DNA of 54,980 nt from an uncultured Muribaculaceae bacterium (GCA_910579845.1 CAJTWL010000014.1:1-54980); one strand, 5' to 3'. Counted from the first letter of the stretch, positions 25,568 to 35,885 are shown. Numbers and translations are program-made. Notes: generated from the sequence alone by a model not told the origin.

Positions 25568-26533
25568 TCATTGCAACATTCCTACAAAAGCACCGACATA
25601 CAGCAAGAGAAGTATCACTATTACAGCATATCTCTGCTTAAGATTATGTAAAGCGAAAAGATTGGCGAGTTGCACAGCGAGTGATGTGTAAAGAACACTC
25701 AGATAAGCAGGCATGTTGTTTCTGTCGAACATGATGCATACACACGCCACAAGACCGAATATCAAAGTACTGTTGTTTAAAAGCCTGCGCTTGGTGTTTC
25801 CGGCATACATTCTCACTGCGTTATACAACGAAATGAATAGGAACAGAAGGGTCGTAAACCCGCAATTCAACCATAACAGAAAATACCCTTCCTCTATAAA
25901 ATTATATGTAAATACTGTATCATAATCCGGCAGATTCAAAGCAGTTATATCTATCAGTCCTAATCCGGCAGTAATCCAGAATGGAGTTATGACGCCTATA
26001 CCAAGAGCAATAAAACTCTTGAATGTCATGCACTTAATAATAATAGAAGCCAAAAACAGAGCAATTATAAATGGAATAGCCGCATATTGGAACATACCGG
26101 CAATGGACAATACTGTTCCCGCTATAAAAAGAGATGTTGCGGATTTTCTGTCACGATAGCATCTGAATAATATGAAATAGACAATCATAACAGCCGCCCC
26201 GATAAGAGTTGACGAGCATACAGACCTGTCTATATACACATTTGAACAGATAAGAACCAACAACGAACATTGAAGTACCGTATCTGTGGTGGATATGAAA
26301 TTATATGTCTTGTTCAATATCTGTATTGCAAGTACCAGACTTATGATCAACGCACCATTCAGAAATAATGACAGCAACGGTGAAAGAGTCCACTCCTCGG
26401 GAGACGGGAAGCATATACCTGAAGTTGACGCATATCCGGTGGATGACCCTAAAAGAAAGGAAACAGCACACATAGCCACTGACAATACAACAGCCAATGC
26501 CAACCCTATATTTCCGGTAGTAAGATTCCTCAT
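25568..26533 (-). CDS. Polytopic membrane protein of unknown function
   Basis: 321 residues from the ATG at 26533 (a TTG at 26542 adds three residues). About nine to ten hydrophobic segments cover nearly the whole chain, including LALAVVLSVAMCAVSFLLG near the N-terminus and YAVIVILLLLYVGAFVGML at the very C-terminus. No catalytic or transport motif is recognisable. The gene lies between the rlmL-like gene (36 bases upstream) and pdxB (60 bases downstream), all leftward, so co-transcription is likely. Overall pattern resembles poorly characterised Bacteroidetes membrane proteins that sit beside translation or cofactor genes; I assign no function. Confidence 0.75.
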   Translation of the reverse strand: MRNLTTGNIGLALAVVLSVAMCAVSFLLGSSTGYASTSGICFPSPEEWTLSPLLSLFLNGALIISLVLAIQILNKTYNFISTTDTVLQCSLLVLICSNVYIDRSVCSSTLIGAAVMIVYFILFRCYRDRKSATSLFIAGTVLSIAGMFQYAAIPFIIALFLASIIIKCMTFKSFIALGIGVITPFWITAGLGLIDITALNLPDYDTVFTYNFIEEGYFLLWLNCGFTTLLFLFISLYNAVRMYAGNTKRRLLNNSTLIFGLVACVCIMFDRNNMPAYLSVLYTSLAVQLANLFALHNLKQRYAVIVILLLLYVGAFVGMLQ

Positions 26534-26569
26534 CTCAGCCAATCACACATGTTTAATTTCTCAATCCTA

Positions 26570-28276
26570 TTATTCAGAATCACGCTTTCTGCGGCTGCGG
26601 ATTGGAACTTTCGAAAAAACCACAGCATCGCTTTCCGAAAGGGAGGGACCCTTGTCAATCACTTTACGGATAGAACGCCCGGCATAACCTCCGAAAGATT
26701 CTTTACGTTCTCCTCCTTTGTAATCCCGGCGGTTATATTCCCGACGGTCTGATCCTTTGTAATTCCGATGCTCACCCTCTCTGAATTCCTTACGGACATC
26801 GCTTTTGAAGTTCCTGCGGGCATCTCCTCTGGATTCACGATGATCATCTTTTCTGAACTCACGGCGTTCCTCACCTCTGTATCCGTTACCTTCACCGCGC
26901 GAAAATTTCTTGGCGGGTCTGCCGTAGTCTTTATTATCCCTACGTCTTGGAGCGTCTTCGCGACCTTTACCTCCAAAACCTCCTTTTGCAGACTTTCGTG
27001 ACTTCTCGTTATGACCATATTTGCGCGTCTCATTCCTCCATTCGTCATCCGAAAGACGCTTCATCTTCTTTGGATGACTTGATTCGCCATCATCGTCAAT
27101 ATGTTTACCGAGTGTATTCCCGCCTGCGCGGAATTCATCATACTTGCCGTCAAAAAGAACGTATTCACGCAATTCACATTCCAGGTTACCGTTAAGCAAT
27201 GGAATCTTCACAGTAGGTTTAAGTCCTATATTACGAAAATCCTCATCGTTAAGCCCTATAATCCAGGCATGCCAACCTTGAAAATAATTCTTGAGGGTAA
27301 AGCCTATGCTCTTATAAAGAGCGACCATATCATCAGGCTTGAGTCTTTCTCCATATGGAGGATTTGTGACAAGGATTCCGGGGTCGGTATTCTCAGTCCA
27401 TTCTACAAGAGGTTTCCATTCGAGTTCAACCATATCCTCCACCTTCGCCTCTTTTATATTCTTACGCGCTACAGCTATTGCCTCTGCATCTATATCTCCG
27501 CCATATATCTTATATGCGAATTCGCGTTCTGCGCTGTCATCGTTATATATCTCCTCAAACAGATCCCTATCGAAATCCTGCCATTTCTCAAATGCGAACT
27601 GCTGGCGGAAAATACCCGGATTTATATTTGCGGCTATGAGAGCGGCTTCTATCAGGAATGTACCTGATCCACACATCGGATCCACAAAATTGGAATCACC
27701 GCGCCATCCTGTTTTCATGATTATTCCGGCTGCAAGCACCTCGTTTATTGGAGCGGCTGTCTGTTCCACACGATATCCTCTCTTTGACAATGGCTCTCCG
27801 CTTGAATCAAGTGAGATTGTGACTCTATCCTCAAAAATATGCACATTCAATACAAGATCGGCACCGGCTACGCGAACCGACGGGCGCTCTCCATATTTTT
27901 CCCTGAAGTAATCCACTATCCCGTCCTTTACCCTGTATGTTACGAATTTCGAATGTGAGAACTCGTCGCTGTTCACTGTGGAATCAATTGAGAAAGTAGT
28001 CTTCAGCCCCATATACTTATCCCATTCTATCTCGCGCACAATATCGTAAAGTTCCTCGGGATCATGGGCTGTGAATTTCTCTATAGGCTTTAATATACGC
28101 AACGCCGTACGACAACAAAGATTTGCCCTGTACATCATGGCAAGATCTCCGTCAAAGCTTACCATCCGGCGACCCATTTCCACATTCTCGGCTCCCAGGC
28201 TTATCAATTCATCACGCAAGACATCTTCAAGCCCTTGGAAAGTCTTGGCTACCATCTCGAATTTATTCTCGGTCAT
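26570..28276 (-). CDS. THUMP-domain class I rRNA methyltransferase (RlmL-like) with basic/acidic tail
   Basis: 568 residues. N-terminal ferredoxin-like plus THUMP RNA-binding region (about 1-160). The SAM methyltransferase domain carries DPMCGSGTFLIEAAL and the catalytic NPPYGERL (about 305-312), diagnostic of N2-guanine methyltransferases of the RlmL/Trm11 group; likely target is G2445 of 23S rRNA (family knowledge). From about residue 395 the chain becomes a low-complexity tail rich in R, G, K, E and D with repeated REFR, RRDNKDYGR and GERKE patterns. It resembles RNA-binding RGG tails and is not needed for the fold. It appears to head the leftward operon, 67 bases after ftsZ with no clear terminator between. 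Confidence 0.88.
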   Translation of the reverse strand: MTENKFEMVAKTFQGLEDVLRDELISLGAENVEMGRRMVSFDGDLAMMYRANLCCRTALRILKPIEKFTAHDPEELYDIVREIEWDKYMGLKTTFSIDSTVNSDEFSHSKFVTYRVKDGIVDYFREKYGERPSVRVAGADLVLNVHIFEDRVTISLDSSGEPLSKRGYRVEQTAAPINEVLAAGIIMKTGWRGDSNFVDPMCGSGTFLIEAALIAANINPGIFRQQFAFEKWQDFDRDLFEEIYNDDSAEREFAYKIYGGDIDAEAIAVARKNIKEAKVEDMVELEWKPLVEWTENTDPGILVTNPPYGERLKPDDMVALYKSIGFTLKNYFQGWHAWIIGLNDEDFRNIGLKPTVKIPLLNGNLECELREYVLFDGKYDEFRAGGNTLGKHIDDDGESSHPKKMKRLSDDEWRNETRKYGHNEKSRKSAKGGFGGKGREDAPRRRDNKDYGRPAKKFSRGEGNGYRGEERREFRKDDHRESRGDARRNFKSDVRKEFREGEHRNYKGSDRREYNRRDYKGGERKESFGGYAGRSIRKVIDKGPSLSESDAVVFSKVPIRSRRKRDSE

Positions 28277-28343
28277 ATATCTTTATCTTTCTATTTTTAC
28301 CAAACCCCATCACATTTCCCCTCGCTACTTTGTTGTGACACCC

Positions 28344-29768
28344 TTAAAACGTTATTTTTCCTGCCCCGCCCCCATCGGTGTTCTCCGCTTCACGGGGACG
28401 TTCCGCAACACGCACAGGCTGTCCGATTTTATCCAATTCATCCTTAAATCCCGGATGACGGCTGAATACCGGCGTTTTCTCCAACATTGCAATCACATCG
28501 AAATCATCGAACTGTGAAGGTTTGAGCACAACATACCTCAACTCATCCGATGCACGCAAATGCTCTTTCATCTTCTCTACGCCATAAACCTCGGCAATCT
28601 CCTTCTGCTCTTCGGTCTGAACCTTGCCACGACCCTCTTTTGACGTTGATTTCTCATCCTCGCCCTTGAACGTTATCGGGCTCTGTCCCCCTCCGCTCTT
28701 ATCTTGTTGAACTGCATTATCCCCCTCTTTTATCGTGACATCAAAACCTGTCGCAAGAATAGTTACCTTAACAGAATCACCAAGTTCCGGTTTGTCACCG
28801 ATACCCCACTTCACATCAAGAGTCTTTGAAAGGCGGTCGGTAAACTGTCGGATCTCAGCCATTTCTTCGGCAAGCAACGGATGTTCCGCGTCTTTGGAAC
28901 ACATAAACTTTATAAGCAGCCTCTTGGATGTATTGATATCATGCTTTTTAAGCAATGGTGAGTGCAACGCCTTGTTTATAGCATCCGAGATCCTGTTCTT
29001 GCCCTCACCTACTGCAGTTGATATAATAGCGGTTTTTGAATCCTTGAGTGTAGTCTTTACATCCTGGAAATCAACATTGACATACATCGGCTCTGAAATA
29101 ATCTCAGATATCGAACGTGCGGCATTTGCAAGAGTGTCATCCGCTTTCCCGAATGCATTGAAGAATGTGAGGTCTTTATAAAGTTCTATCAGATTTTCAT
29201 TATTTATCAAAAGCAATGCATCTACATATTTCTGCATCTCTTTCGCACCCTGAAGAGCCTTATAAATTTTCTTTTCACCCTCAAACATGAAAGGCACGGT
29301 CACAATACCGATGGTCAGCATTCCGGCCTCTTTGGCAAGGCGTGCCACTACCGGCGCCGCACCAGTCCCAGTACCGCCCCCCATACCTGCCGTGATAAAC
29401 ACCATCTCGGTCTGGTCCTTAAAGAGCGCGCTGATGGCATCCTTAGAAGCCTCCGCGCATTTACGCCCCACTTCGGGAACATTCCCTGCTCCAAGACCCC
29501 TGGTTATCTCCTCTCCGAGCAACAGTTTATTAGGCACCGGCGACATATTCAACGCCTGTTGGTCAGTGTTGCAGACCACAAAATTCACATACGGTATCTT
29601 TTGTTCATACATATAGTTTACCGCATTGTTTCCACCGCCGCCTACGCCTATAACTTTAATTATATAGTTGTTTGCATCCTCCACGAAACCGGAATCATCT
29701 ACTATGTCGTGAAAATCGGGATTGCTTATATTCATGTCCATATCTCTGCTGTTTATTCCTATCCGCAT
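28344..29768 (-). CDS. ftsZ: Cell division protein FtsZ
   Basis: 474 residues. The tubulin-type GTPase has GVGGGGNNAVNYM (about 41-53) and the signature GGGTGTGAAP (130-139). A variable acidic and Lys-rich linker (about 350-420) precedes a conserved C-terminal segment (about 440: LEKTPVFSRHPGF) likely to bind FtsA. It polymerises into the Z ring. The start at 29768 is 1 base after the ftsA stop, so the two are translationally linked. It is the last gene of the dcw cluster. Confidence 0.97.
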   Translation of the reverse strand: MRIGINSRDMDMNISNPDFHDIVDDSGFVEDANNYIIKVIGVGGGGNNAVNYMYEQKIPYVNFVVCNTDQQALNMSPVPNKLLLGEEITRGLGAGNVPEVGRKCAEASKDAISALFKDQTEMVFITAGMGGGTGTGAAPVVARLAKEAGMLTIGIVTVPFMFEGEKKIYKALQGAKEMQKYVDALLLINNENLIELYKDLTFFNAFGKADDTLANAARSISEIISEPMYVNVDFQDVKTTLKDSKTAIISTAVGEGKNRISDAINKALHSPLLKKHDINTSKRLLIKFMCSKDAEHPLLAEEMAEIRQFTDRLSKTLDVKWGIGDKPELGDSVKVTILATGFDVTIKEGDNAVQQDKSGGGQSPITFKGEDEKSTSKEGRGKVQTEEQKEIAEVYGVEKMKEHLRASDELRYVVLKPSQFDDFDVIAMLEKTPVFSRHPGFKDELDKIGQPVRVAERPREAENTDGGGAGKITF

Positions 29769-29769
29769 C

Positions 29770-31128
29770 TTATTCTAAACTTTCCGAGTCATCTTCCGTG
29801 TCACTGAAAATTCCGGATACCGCATCCTTCCCTCTCTTGAACATCTTCTCAAACCACGACGGCTCATGTCCGCGGACAACCGGTTCTCCACCAGTCGAAT
29901 CTGTCCCACCAGTCGGACCTTCCCCCGGTTCATCACCCGTACCCGTCACAGGGGGTACAGGCTTGACAACTGTCTCCAGACAAGCGTCCTCATCACTTGT
30001 AGCTCCGGCATAAAGCACACTTACCACCTCGATAAGTTCCGAGGTATTGATTCTCATATCATGCACTTTTACATATTTGGGAAGCGCTCCACGACGCACC
30101 GGCAGGCAACTCTTGTCGGCTAAAAGATCCATAATGCCGTTCAGCTTCGATGCCCCGCCTATACATATTATTCCTGCAGGAAGATCCTCCTCTTTCAGTT
30201 CCGCATAACGTATCTGCTTCAATATATTGACCACTATCTCTTCGGCACGGGCAACAATCAGATTGGATACATCCGAGTCCTTGACACCGTTATAGTTGAG
30301 GGTATTGACTGAATCTCTGGGAATGGCATTTCCTGAAGCTATCTTGATCTCCTCCGCCTTCTCCTCAAGCAATGTCAGCGATGTCAGATCACGTGTAATA
30401 TTGCGACCGCCCATCGGCAAAGTTGCGAAATACACAAGATGACCGTTTTTGTAAATGGTGACGGTAGTTGTCTCCGCACCCATATCCACAAGCATGCAGC
30501 CGAGACGTTTCTCCTCATCCGTCAGCACCATCTGACCGGTGGCAAGCGCTGTAACAACCATACCGCGCATCTTGAGCTGAGTCTTCAGCTTATCCTCAAA
30601 GATACGCATAATATTGCGTTTCATCTCTTTACGGCACACAATCAGATCGAATTCCGCAGAAATGATATTTCCAATCATCCCCTTGGGAGAGAGTGTGTCC
30701 TGCTGACCTACCCTATATATTCTCGGTACAGAATCCACGACCTCGAGAGAAGACTCGATTGCTGACGTACGGGTCATATTGAAAAGGCGCTCAATAATCT
30801 CATCGGTTATCTCCACATCATCACCTAATGGTATGGATACAGGCACGGCGATTGAGCGTAACGATACCCCTGACAAACCTACAAACACTCCGGTAATCTT
30901 ACGGGGTGCCACAGCCGGTTTGCTCTCAAGGCGCTGTATCAATCGCGCAATCCGCATCCAAACTTCCTCTACGTTGCGTATCAGTCCATACTTAACGCTC
31001 TCCAGTCCTTTCTCCTGTTCCGCAGCTATTACGTCAAGTTCACCGGTAAGTCCATTGTATTTCCCCACAACTGCCAGAACCTTTGAACTGCTTATCTCTA
31101 TTGCCGCTACATATTTCTCGTCAGCCAT
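29770..31128 (-). CDS. ftsA: Cell division protein FtsA
   Basis: 452 residues, actin-like ATPase. Key segments are IEISSSKVLAVVGK at the N-terminus, the SHS2-type 1C domain (about 80-165), VDMGAETTTVTIYKNG and GIICIGGASKLNG. A Gly/Thr/Pro/Glu-rich linker (about 390-425) leads to a C-terminal amphipathic helix (PSWFEKMFKRGKDAV), which should bind the membrane. FtsA tethers FtsZ filaments and recruits later division proteins. It sits between ftsQ and ftsZ in the normal order. Confidence 0.96.
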   Translation of the reverse strand: MADEKYVAAIEISSSKVLAVVGKYNGLTGELDVIAAEQEKGLESVKYGLIRNVEEVWMRIARLIQRLESKPAVAPRKITGVFVGLSGVSLRSIAVPVSIPLGDDVEITDEIIERLFNMTRTSAIESSLEVVDSVPRIYRVGQQDTLSPKGMIGNIISAEFDLIVCRKEMKRNIMRIFEDKLKTQLKMRGMVVTALATGQMVLTDEEKRLGCMLVDMGAETTTVTIYKNGHLVYFATLPMGGRNITRDLTSLTLLEEKAEEIKIASGNAIPRDSVNTLNYNGVKDSDVSNLIVARAEEIVVNILKQIRYAELKEEDLPAGIICIGGASKLNGIMDLLADKSCLPVRRGALPKYVKVHDMRINTSELIEVVSVLYAGATSDEDACLETVVKPVPPVTGTGDEPGEGPTGGTDSTGGEPVVRGHEPSWFEKMFKRGKDAVSGIFSDTEDDSESLE

Positions 31129-31167
31129 ATTTAACTATATAGTGTGTCTGTATCACTTCTGATTTAT

Positions 31168-31986
31168 TTATTCTCCAGCATGTACGGTCTGAGACAACGC
31201 CTGTTCCTCAAGATCTATCTCCTCCTCGGTAACCGGAGGAGGAGCAATCGGCTTGATACGGCGTGTAGCTACTATTTGTCCGCGATATTTCACGGAGATA
31301 GTGTCATACTCGTTCCAACCCTTTTTCGGCATTACTTTTCTATAGAAAAGTTTCAGCATACCGACCTTTTCGTCAAGACGCGTCGTGTCTCCGAAGTTGA
31401 CAACATGCCCCCGGATACGGGGAACAATCAAAAGGTTATTACGGTCGCGTGCAACAAGCATTCCCGTAACCTCCTTCATGAATTGATCTGTCTCTATCTT
31501 ATTCACCAGTGGAACAAGTTCCTTCGGTGTGAACCGCTTCGTAAAATCACCCTTGACTACAGGAACATTCGTATAAAATTCAGGCAATGCCTCTATATAT
31601 TTGCCGGATTTGTTTATATAATACGATTTGTCGTCGGTAAACACCCGCATCACCGGTACCAGAGGAAGAGCCTGCACCAGAAGTCTGTTGTCTGATGTTA
31701 ACATACAACTGACTTCTTCAAAAAGATTCATATTCCTGAGATACCGTTCTATCTTCGCGGCATCAAGCTGCATTATCGGGGTTCCCGCTATCCTTTGGGG
31801 ATAATTCTTCAGTTCCCTTTCCAATCCTGATCTCACTATCGAGTCCATAGGAGTATTCCCGTCGACTGCAATTTCAAATCCGACACAAACATCCTTACGG
31901 GCCATATCATGTGCCCATCCGGTCATCCATACCGCATACACCATCAGCAGCAAAAGGAGTGTCCATTTAAGGATGGTTTTTTTCAT
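31168..31986 (-). CDS. ftsQ: Cell division protein FtsQ
   Basis: 272 residues. A short cytoplasmic start is followed by one membrane helix (ILKWTLLLLLMVYAVWMTGWA) and a periplasmic part with a POTRA-like region and the conserved LPEFYTNVPVVKGDF segment. It scaffolds the divisome with FtsL/FtsB-type partners. The ATG overlaps the murC stop as ATGA, so translation is coupled. The Bacteroidetes family is divergent from the proteobacterial one; identification rests partly on position between murC and ftsA. Confidence 0.9.
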   Translation of the reverse strand: MKKTILKWTLLLLLMVYAVWMTGWAHDMARKDVCVGFEIAVDGNTPMDSIVRSGLERELKNYPQRIAGTPIMQLDAAKIERYLRNMNLFEEVSCMLTSDNRLLVQALPLVPVMRVFTDDKSYYINKSGKYIEALPEFYTNVPVVKGDFTKRFTPKELVPLVNKIETDQFMKEVTGMLVARDRNNLLIVPRIRGHVVNFGDTTRLDEKVGMLKLFYRKVMPKKGWNEYDTISVKYRGQIVATRRIKPIAPPPVTEEEIDLEEQALSQTVHAGE

Positions 31987-33359
31987 TGTTTCTCCAATAT
32001 ACTCTTTATCTCCGGAAGAAGTCTGTCTATATCAGCTGCCCCCAGAGTCATAAGCATTTCAAAATTACTATTTTTTATCAGATTCAACAAATCTTTTCTC
32101 TCACAGTAGATTTTTTCGCATCCCTTGATCTTGTCAAGTATGGTTTTTGACGTAATTCCCGGAATCGGCAACTCTCTCGCAGGATATATCTCCGGCATAA
32201 TCACTGTATCGGCAAAACTCAACGCATCGGCAAAATCATCGGCAAAATCGCGTGTGCGTGTATAAAGATGCGGTTGGAACACCACTGCCAGTTTCCTGCC
32301 GGGATAAAGTTTCTTTACTGAGGATATAGATGATTTCACCTCATTCGGACTATGGGCATAATCATCTATAAGCACAACACCATTACCGTTATCCTTTCCA
32401 TTCAGCCAGACCTCGAAACGGCGTTTTGCTCCTTTAAAACTTTTTATACCTCTTTTTATATCTTCCTCACTTGCTCCAGCACGATAGGATGCGGCACATG
32501 CCGCAACAGCATTATCTATATTTATCTCCACCGGAACACCAAGATTTATATCCTCTATGCGGATACCTTCGGGACCAATGAGAGTAAAACTCAAAGTACC
32601 GTTGCCGAATATTATATTGTCCGCATGCCAGTCGCCATCCTTATCGGAACTGTAAGTCTCTATTTTCACGGTCTCCCCTACAGCCGGACGATATTTAAGA
32701 CCGGTATGTGTGATAAGCCATCCATTATCGCGTATCAGGGAGGTAAAGATTGAGAAAGCTTCAAGATAATGTTCCTCATCGCCATATATGTCAAGATGGT
32801 CAGGATCCGTAGAAGTCACCACTCCTATGTAGGGATGCAGATGATGGAATGAACGGTCATACTCATCAGCTTCAATAACGGAGAATCCTGATGTTTCATT
32901 GAGAACAAGATTACTGCCCGTATTACGTAGAATACCTCCGAGAAATGCAGTGCAGCCTACCGGTGTATCTTTCAATATATTTGCAATCATGGAGGATGTA
33001 GTGGTCTTGCCGTGAGAGCCTGCCACACAGATTGCATCGGTAGCGGCCGTGATTTTTCCTAAAAGCGCCGCTCTTTTCACAACCTCGAATCCGTTGTTTC
33101 TGAAATAGCTCAGAATCCTGTTGCTTTCCGGCACCGCAGGTGTATACACGACAAGCGTTCCCTCCGGATTTCTGAAATCTTCGGGTATATTATCCTCCGA
33201 ATCATCGAACACAAGCAACGCACCCTCTGACACAAGATGTTCAGTCAAATCCGAAGATGTGCGGTCATAGCCTGCCACTTTGGCGCCTTTCTTGAGAAAA
33301 TATCTTACAAGATTAGCCATCCCTATTCCACCAGCCCCTACAAAATATAATTTCTGCAT
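31983..33359 (-). CDS. murC: UDP-N-acetylmuramate--L-alanine ligase MurC
   Basis: 458 residues. The N-terminal Rossmann domain begins LYFVGAGGIGMANLVRYF. The ATP-binding P-loop is CVAGSHGKTTTS (112-123), followed by EADEYDRSF and the later DDYAHSPNEV, FQPHLYTRTRDF motifs. It adds L-Ala to UDP-MurNAc, the first stem-peptide step, in the cytoplasm. It overlaps ftsQ by four bases. Confidence 0.97.
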   Translation of the reverse strand: MQKLYFVGAGGIGMANLVRYFLKKGAKVAGYDRTSSDLTEHLVSEGALLVFDDSEDNIPEDFRNPEGTLVVYTPAVPESNRILSYFRNNGFEVVKRAALLGKITAATDAICVAGSHGKTTTSSMIANILKDTPVGCTAFLGGILRNTGSNLVLNETSGFSVIEADEYDRSFHHLHPYIGVVTSTDPDHLDIYGDEEHYLEAFSIFTSLIRDNGWLITHTGLKYRPAVGETVKIETYSSDKDGDWHADNIIFGNGTLSFTLIGPEGIRIEDINLGVPVEINIDNAVAACAASYRAGASEEDIKRGIKSFKGAKRRFEVWLNGKDNGNGVVLIDDYAHSPNEVKSSISSVKKLYPGRKLAVVFQPHLYTRTRDFADDFADALSFADTVIMPEIYPARELPIPGITSKTILDKIKGCEKIYCERKDLLNLIKNSNFEMLMTLGAADIDRLLPEIKSILEKQ

Positions 33360-33383
33360 ATTCTTTAGGTCCTCGACCTTGTT

Positions 33384-34481
33384 TTATCTCTTGTTTTCAA
33401 GAATCTTCTCTATCTCATCCACTATCAGTTCATCACTGTCGCGACATGCCATCAACCGGATATTCTCAGACATATCGGCAAGACGCCCTATATCGGTTGC
33501 CAATCCGATTATCTCATCTATAAGTTTTTCTCTGGCATCGGCATCCGGCACCATAACGGCTGCGCCACGCGTAGAAAGCGCAAGTGCGTTCTTACGCTGG
33601 TGGTCTTCTGCCACATTGGGCGATGGAACAAGTATTACCGGTTTACCGAGCAGTTCAAGTTCACTTATTGCTCCGGCTCCCGCCCTGCTCACCACAAGAG
33701 TGGCGGCGGAATATGCCGCACCCATATCAGAAATGAAAGGTGTAACCACAACTCCTTTCAGATTCTTGGATGCCTCGATACCCCTGTTCCCGAAATTCTT
33801 CCCCGTCTGCCATATAACCTGCAGCCCGCTATCCACCAATTTGCCGATATTCCGCTCCAATGTCTCATTAAGTGTCAATGCACCGAGACTTCCTCCGACC
33901 ACGAGCACTGTCGGCTTCTCTGCGTCAAGTCCGAAAAGCACCCTTGATTTTGAAGCATCCGCATTACGGTCAATAAGATCTTTACGTACCGGATTCCCCG
34001 TTTTTACAATACGGTCAGCCGGAAAGAAACGCTCCATCCCATCATATGCCACGCATATCTTCCGTGCTTTGGCAGCCAACAGTTTATTGGTCACGCCTGC
34101 ATATGAGTTCTGTTCCTGTATAAGGGTAGGCACCCCTACCCGCTGTGCTGCCTTAAGCAACGGTCCTGATGCGTATCCTCCGACACCAATGGCTATATCG
34201 GGTTTGAAATCTTTCACGATATTGCGCGACATACCGATACTTTTTGCAAGCTTAGCCAGCACCGGAATATTTTTCAGCAGATTCTTTCTGTTGAAGCCTG
34301 CAACCGGAAGACCTATGATCTCGTATCCTGCCGCCGGCACACGCTCCATCTCCATACGATTCTCAGCTCCCACAAAAAGGATATCCGCATCCATCCTCCT
34401 TTTTATCGCATTGGCAATTGACAATGCCGGGAATATGTGCCCTCCCGTTCCGCCTCCGCTTATCAATATCTTTTTTTTCAT
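33384..34481 (-). CDS. murG: UDP-GlcNAc:undecaprenyl-PP-MurNAc-pentapeptide GlcNAc transferase MurG
   Basis: 365 residues with a GT-B fold. The first glycine-rich loop is ISGGGTGGHIFPAL (about 6-19), the second GVGGYASGPLL, and the third VVGGSLGALTLNE. The UDP-GlcNAc site lies in SRAGAGAISELELLGKPVILVPSPNVAEDHQ. It converts lipid I to lipid II at the inner membrane face. The gene lies 6 bases downstream of ftsW and 24 bases upstream of murC. Confidence 0.97.
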   Translation of the reverse strand: MKKKILISGGGTGGHIFPALSIANAIKRRMDADILFVGAENRMEMERVPAAGYEIIGLPVAGFNRKNLLKNIPVLAKLAKSIGMSRNIVKDFKPDIAIGVGGYASGPLLKAAQRVGVPTLIQEQNSYAGVTNKLLAAKARKICVAYDGMERFFPADRIVKTGNPVRKDLIDRNADASKSRVLFGLDAEKPTVLVVGGSLGALTLNETLERNIGKLVDSGLQVIWQTGKNFGNRGIEASKNLKGVVVTPFISDMGAAYSAATLVVSRAGAGAISELELLGKPVILVPSPNVAEDHQRKNALALSTRGAAVMVPDADAREKLIDEIIGLATDIGRLADMSENIRLMACRDSDELIVDEIEKILENKR

Positions 34482-34487
34482 ATGTTA

Positions 34488-35885
34488 TTATGATTCTTTC
34501 AATTCATAATTGCTGAAATTGACCGCCTGCATATCTTCAGGCAGTTCCTTCCCTTCGGCTTTAATATCTTTCTTATTTCCTGATGTCACGGCATAACGGC
34601 TCACCGACAACATCATTCCTATAGCAGCCGACATTACAAGGACAGAAGTCCCTCCTTTAGAGATGAATGGTAACGGCTGACCAGATACAGGGAAAAGTCC
34701 GGTAACAATCGCCATATGCACAAGTGCCTGAAATACGATCATTACAGCGCATCCCATTATAAGAAAGGCAGGAAACGCTCTCGAACATTTATATGCGAGT
34801 CGACCGGCTCTGGCGAGCAGCAGCAGATAAAGCAATAACAGAAACGAGCCGCCGATAAAACCGGTATCCTCCACTATGATAGAATATATATAGTCGGAAA
34901 ATGCCAAAGGCAGCCGGGCACTCTCCCGTGAATTTCCGGGACCTTGTCCCATGAGTCCGCCATTTGCCTGAGCGAATTTGGACAATATGACCTGACGGTT
35001 ATAATCGTCCATCTTGTCATCCGGCGAGACTCCATGAATGAATCGGCTAATTCGCCCCTTATGCGTTTCCGCACGACCTCTGCCGGATAATACTCCACCG
35101 TCATTAGTCTGACCGACCATCTCGGTCTTCTGCACAGAATCAAATTCCGCAACCTCGTGCGATGAATCGGTATATTTCGCAGCAAGCAAAGCCGAGGCGC
35201 ATATTCCGTAAAGTCCCAGCACACAAGCAACTTTTCTGAACTGGATCCCTCCTATAAGGAACATACACAGACTCACCACCATCAGCAGTATGGTGTTGGT
35301 CAGTCCATTCTTCCATAACAGAGCGGCAAATATCATCACCACTATGGCAGACATCACCACCCCACGATTTGTGACTCCTCCGGGGGTCTGATTCTTGGAC
35401 AATATTGTTGCGAGAAGCAAAACTACAGCAAGTTTCACTATCTCGGCAGGCTGGATGGTCATGCCTGCTATACTTATGGCACGCTGAGCTCCGTTTATGT
35501 CCACTCCGGCAACCGATGCCATAACAAGCAATATCAATGATAATATAGCAAATATCCATGCAAACCTACGCATATAGATATAATGCGTGTTCTGAATCCA
35601 TATTACTATGGCGAAGCCGAGACCCAGAAAAATGCCGTGACGGATCAATGGGCTGTATACATTCGAAGAGGATACCTCTGTACTCGAAGCACTGAAAAGT
35701 TCAATAATACTTATGAGCAGGAACATTATGTATATTCCCCAGATATAAGGATCCGGAGCTGACCGCTTTATTTCTACTTTCTCACTTTTTTTACGTCTCG
35801 TCCTACTTACAGCTCCCGATACCGCTACACCGTCTATGGTCTCGTTTATCTCAATTCCTGCAGGAATCCCGTTTGAATCTTGCAT
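34488..35885 (-). CDS. ftsW: SEDS peptidoglycan polymerase FtsW
   Basis: 465 residues with about ten membrane helices. The SEDS features are present: GAQRAISIAGMTIQPAEIVKLAVVLLLA (with the conserved catalytic-region segment), SDYIYSIIVEDTGFIGG, and GLFPVSGQPLPFISKGGTS. The cytoplasmic N-terminus (about 50 residues) is longer than in E. coli and is polar and Lys/Arg-rich. It polymerises lipid II at the septum with the transpeptidase FtsI. Confidence 0.96.
   Translation of the reverse strand: MQDSNGIPAGIEINETIDGVAVSGAVSRTRRKKSEKVEIKRSAPDPYIWGIYIMFLLISIIELFSASSTEVSSSNVYSPLIRHGIFLGLGFAIVIWIQNTHYIYMRRFAWIFAILSLILLVMASVAGVDINGAQRAISIAGMTIQPAEIVKLAVVLLLATILSKNQTPGGVTNRGVVMSAIVVMIFAALLWKNGLTNTILLMVVSLCMFLIGGIQFRKVACVLGLYGICASALLAAKYTDSSHEVAEFDSVQKTEMVGQTNDGGVLSGRGRAETHKGRISRFIHGVSPDDKMDDYNRQVILSKFAQANGGLMGQGPGNSRESARLPLAFSDYIYSIIVEDTGFIGGSFLLLLYLLLLARAGRLAYKCSRAFPAFLIMGCAVMIVFQALVHMAIVTGLFPVSGQPLPFISKGGTSVLVMSAAIGMMLSVSRYAVTSGNKKDIKAEGKELPEDMQAVNFSNYELKES

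Noticed and set aside
33280..34509. 409-codon rightward open frame opposite murG
   Set aside because: murG motifs are unmistakable on the other strand; the antisense frame is a by-product of codon use.
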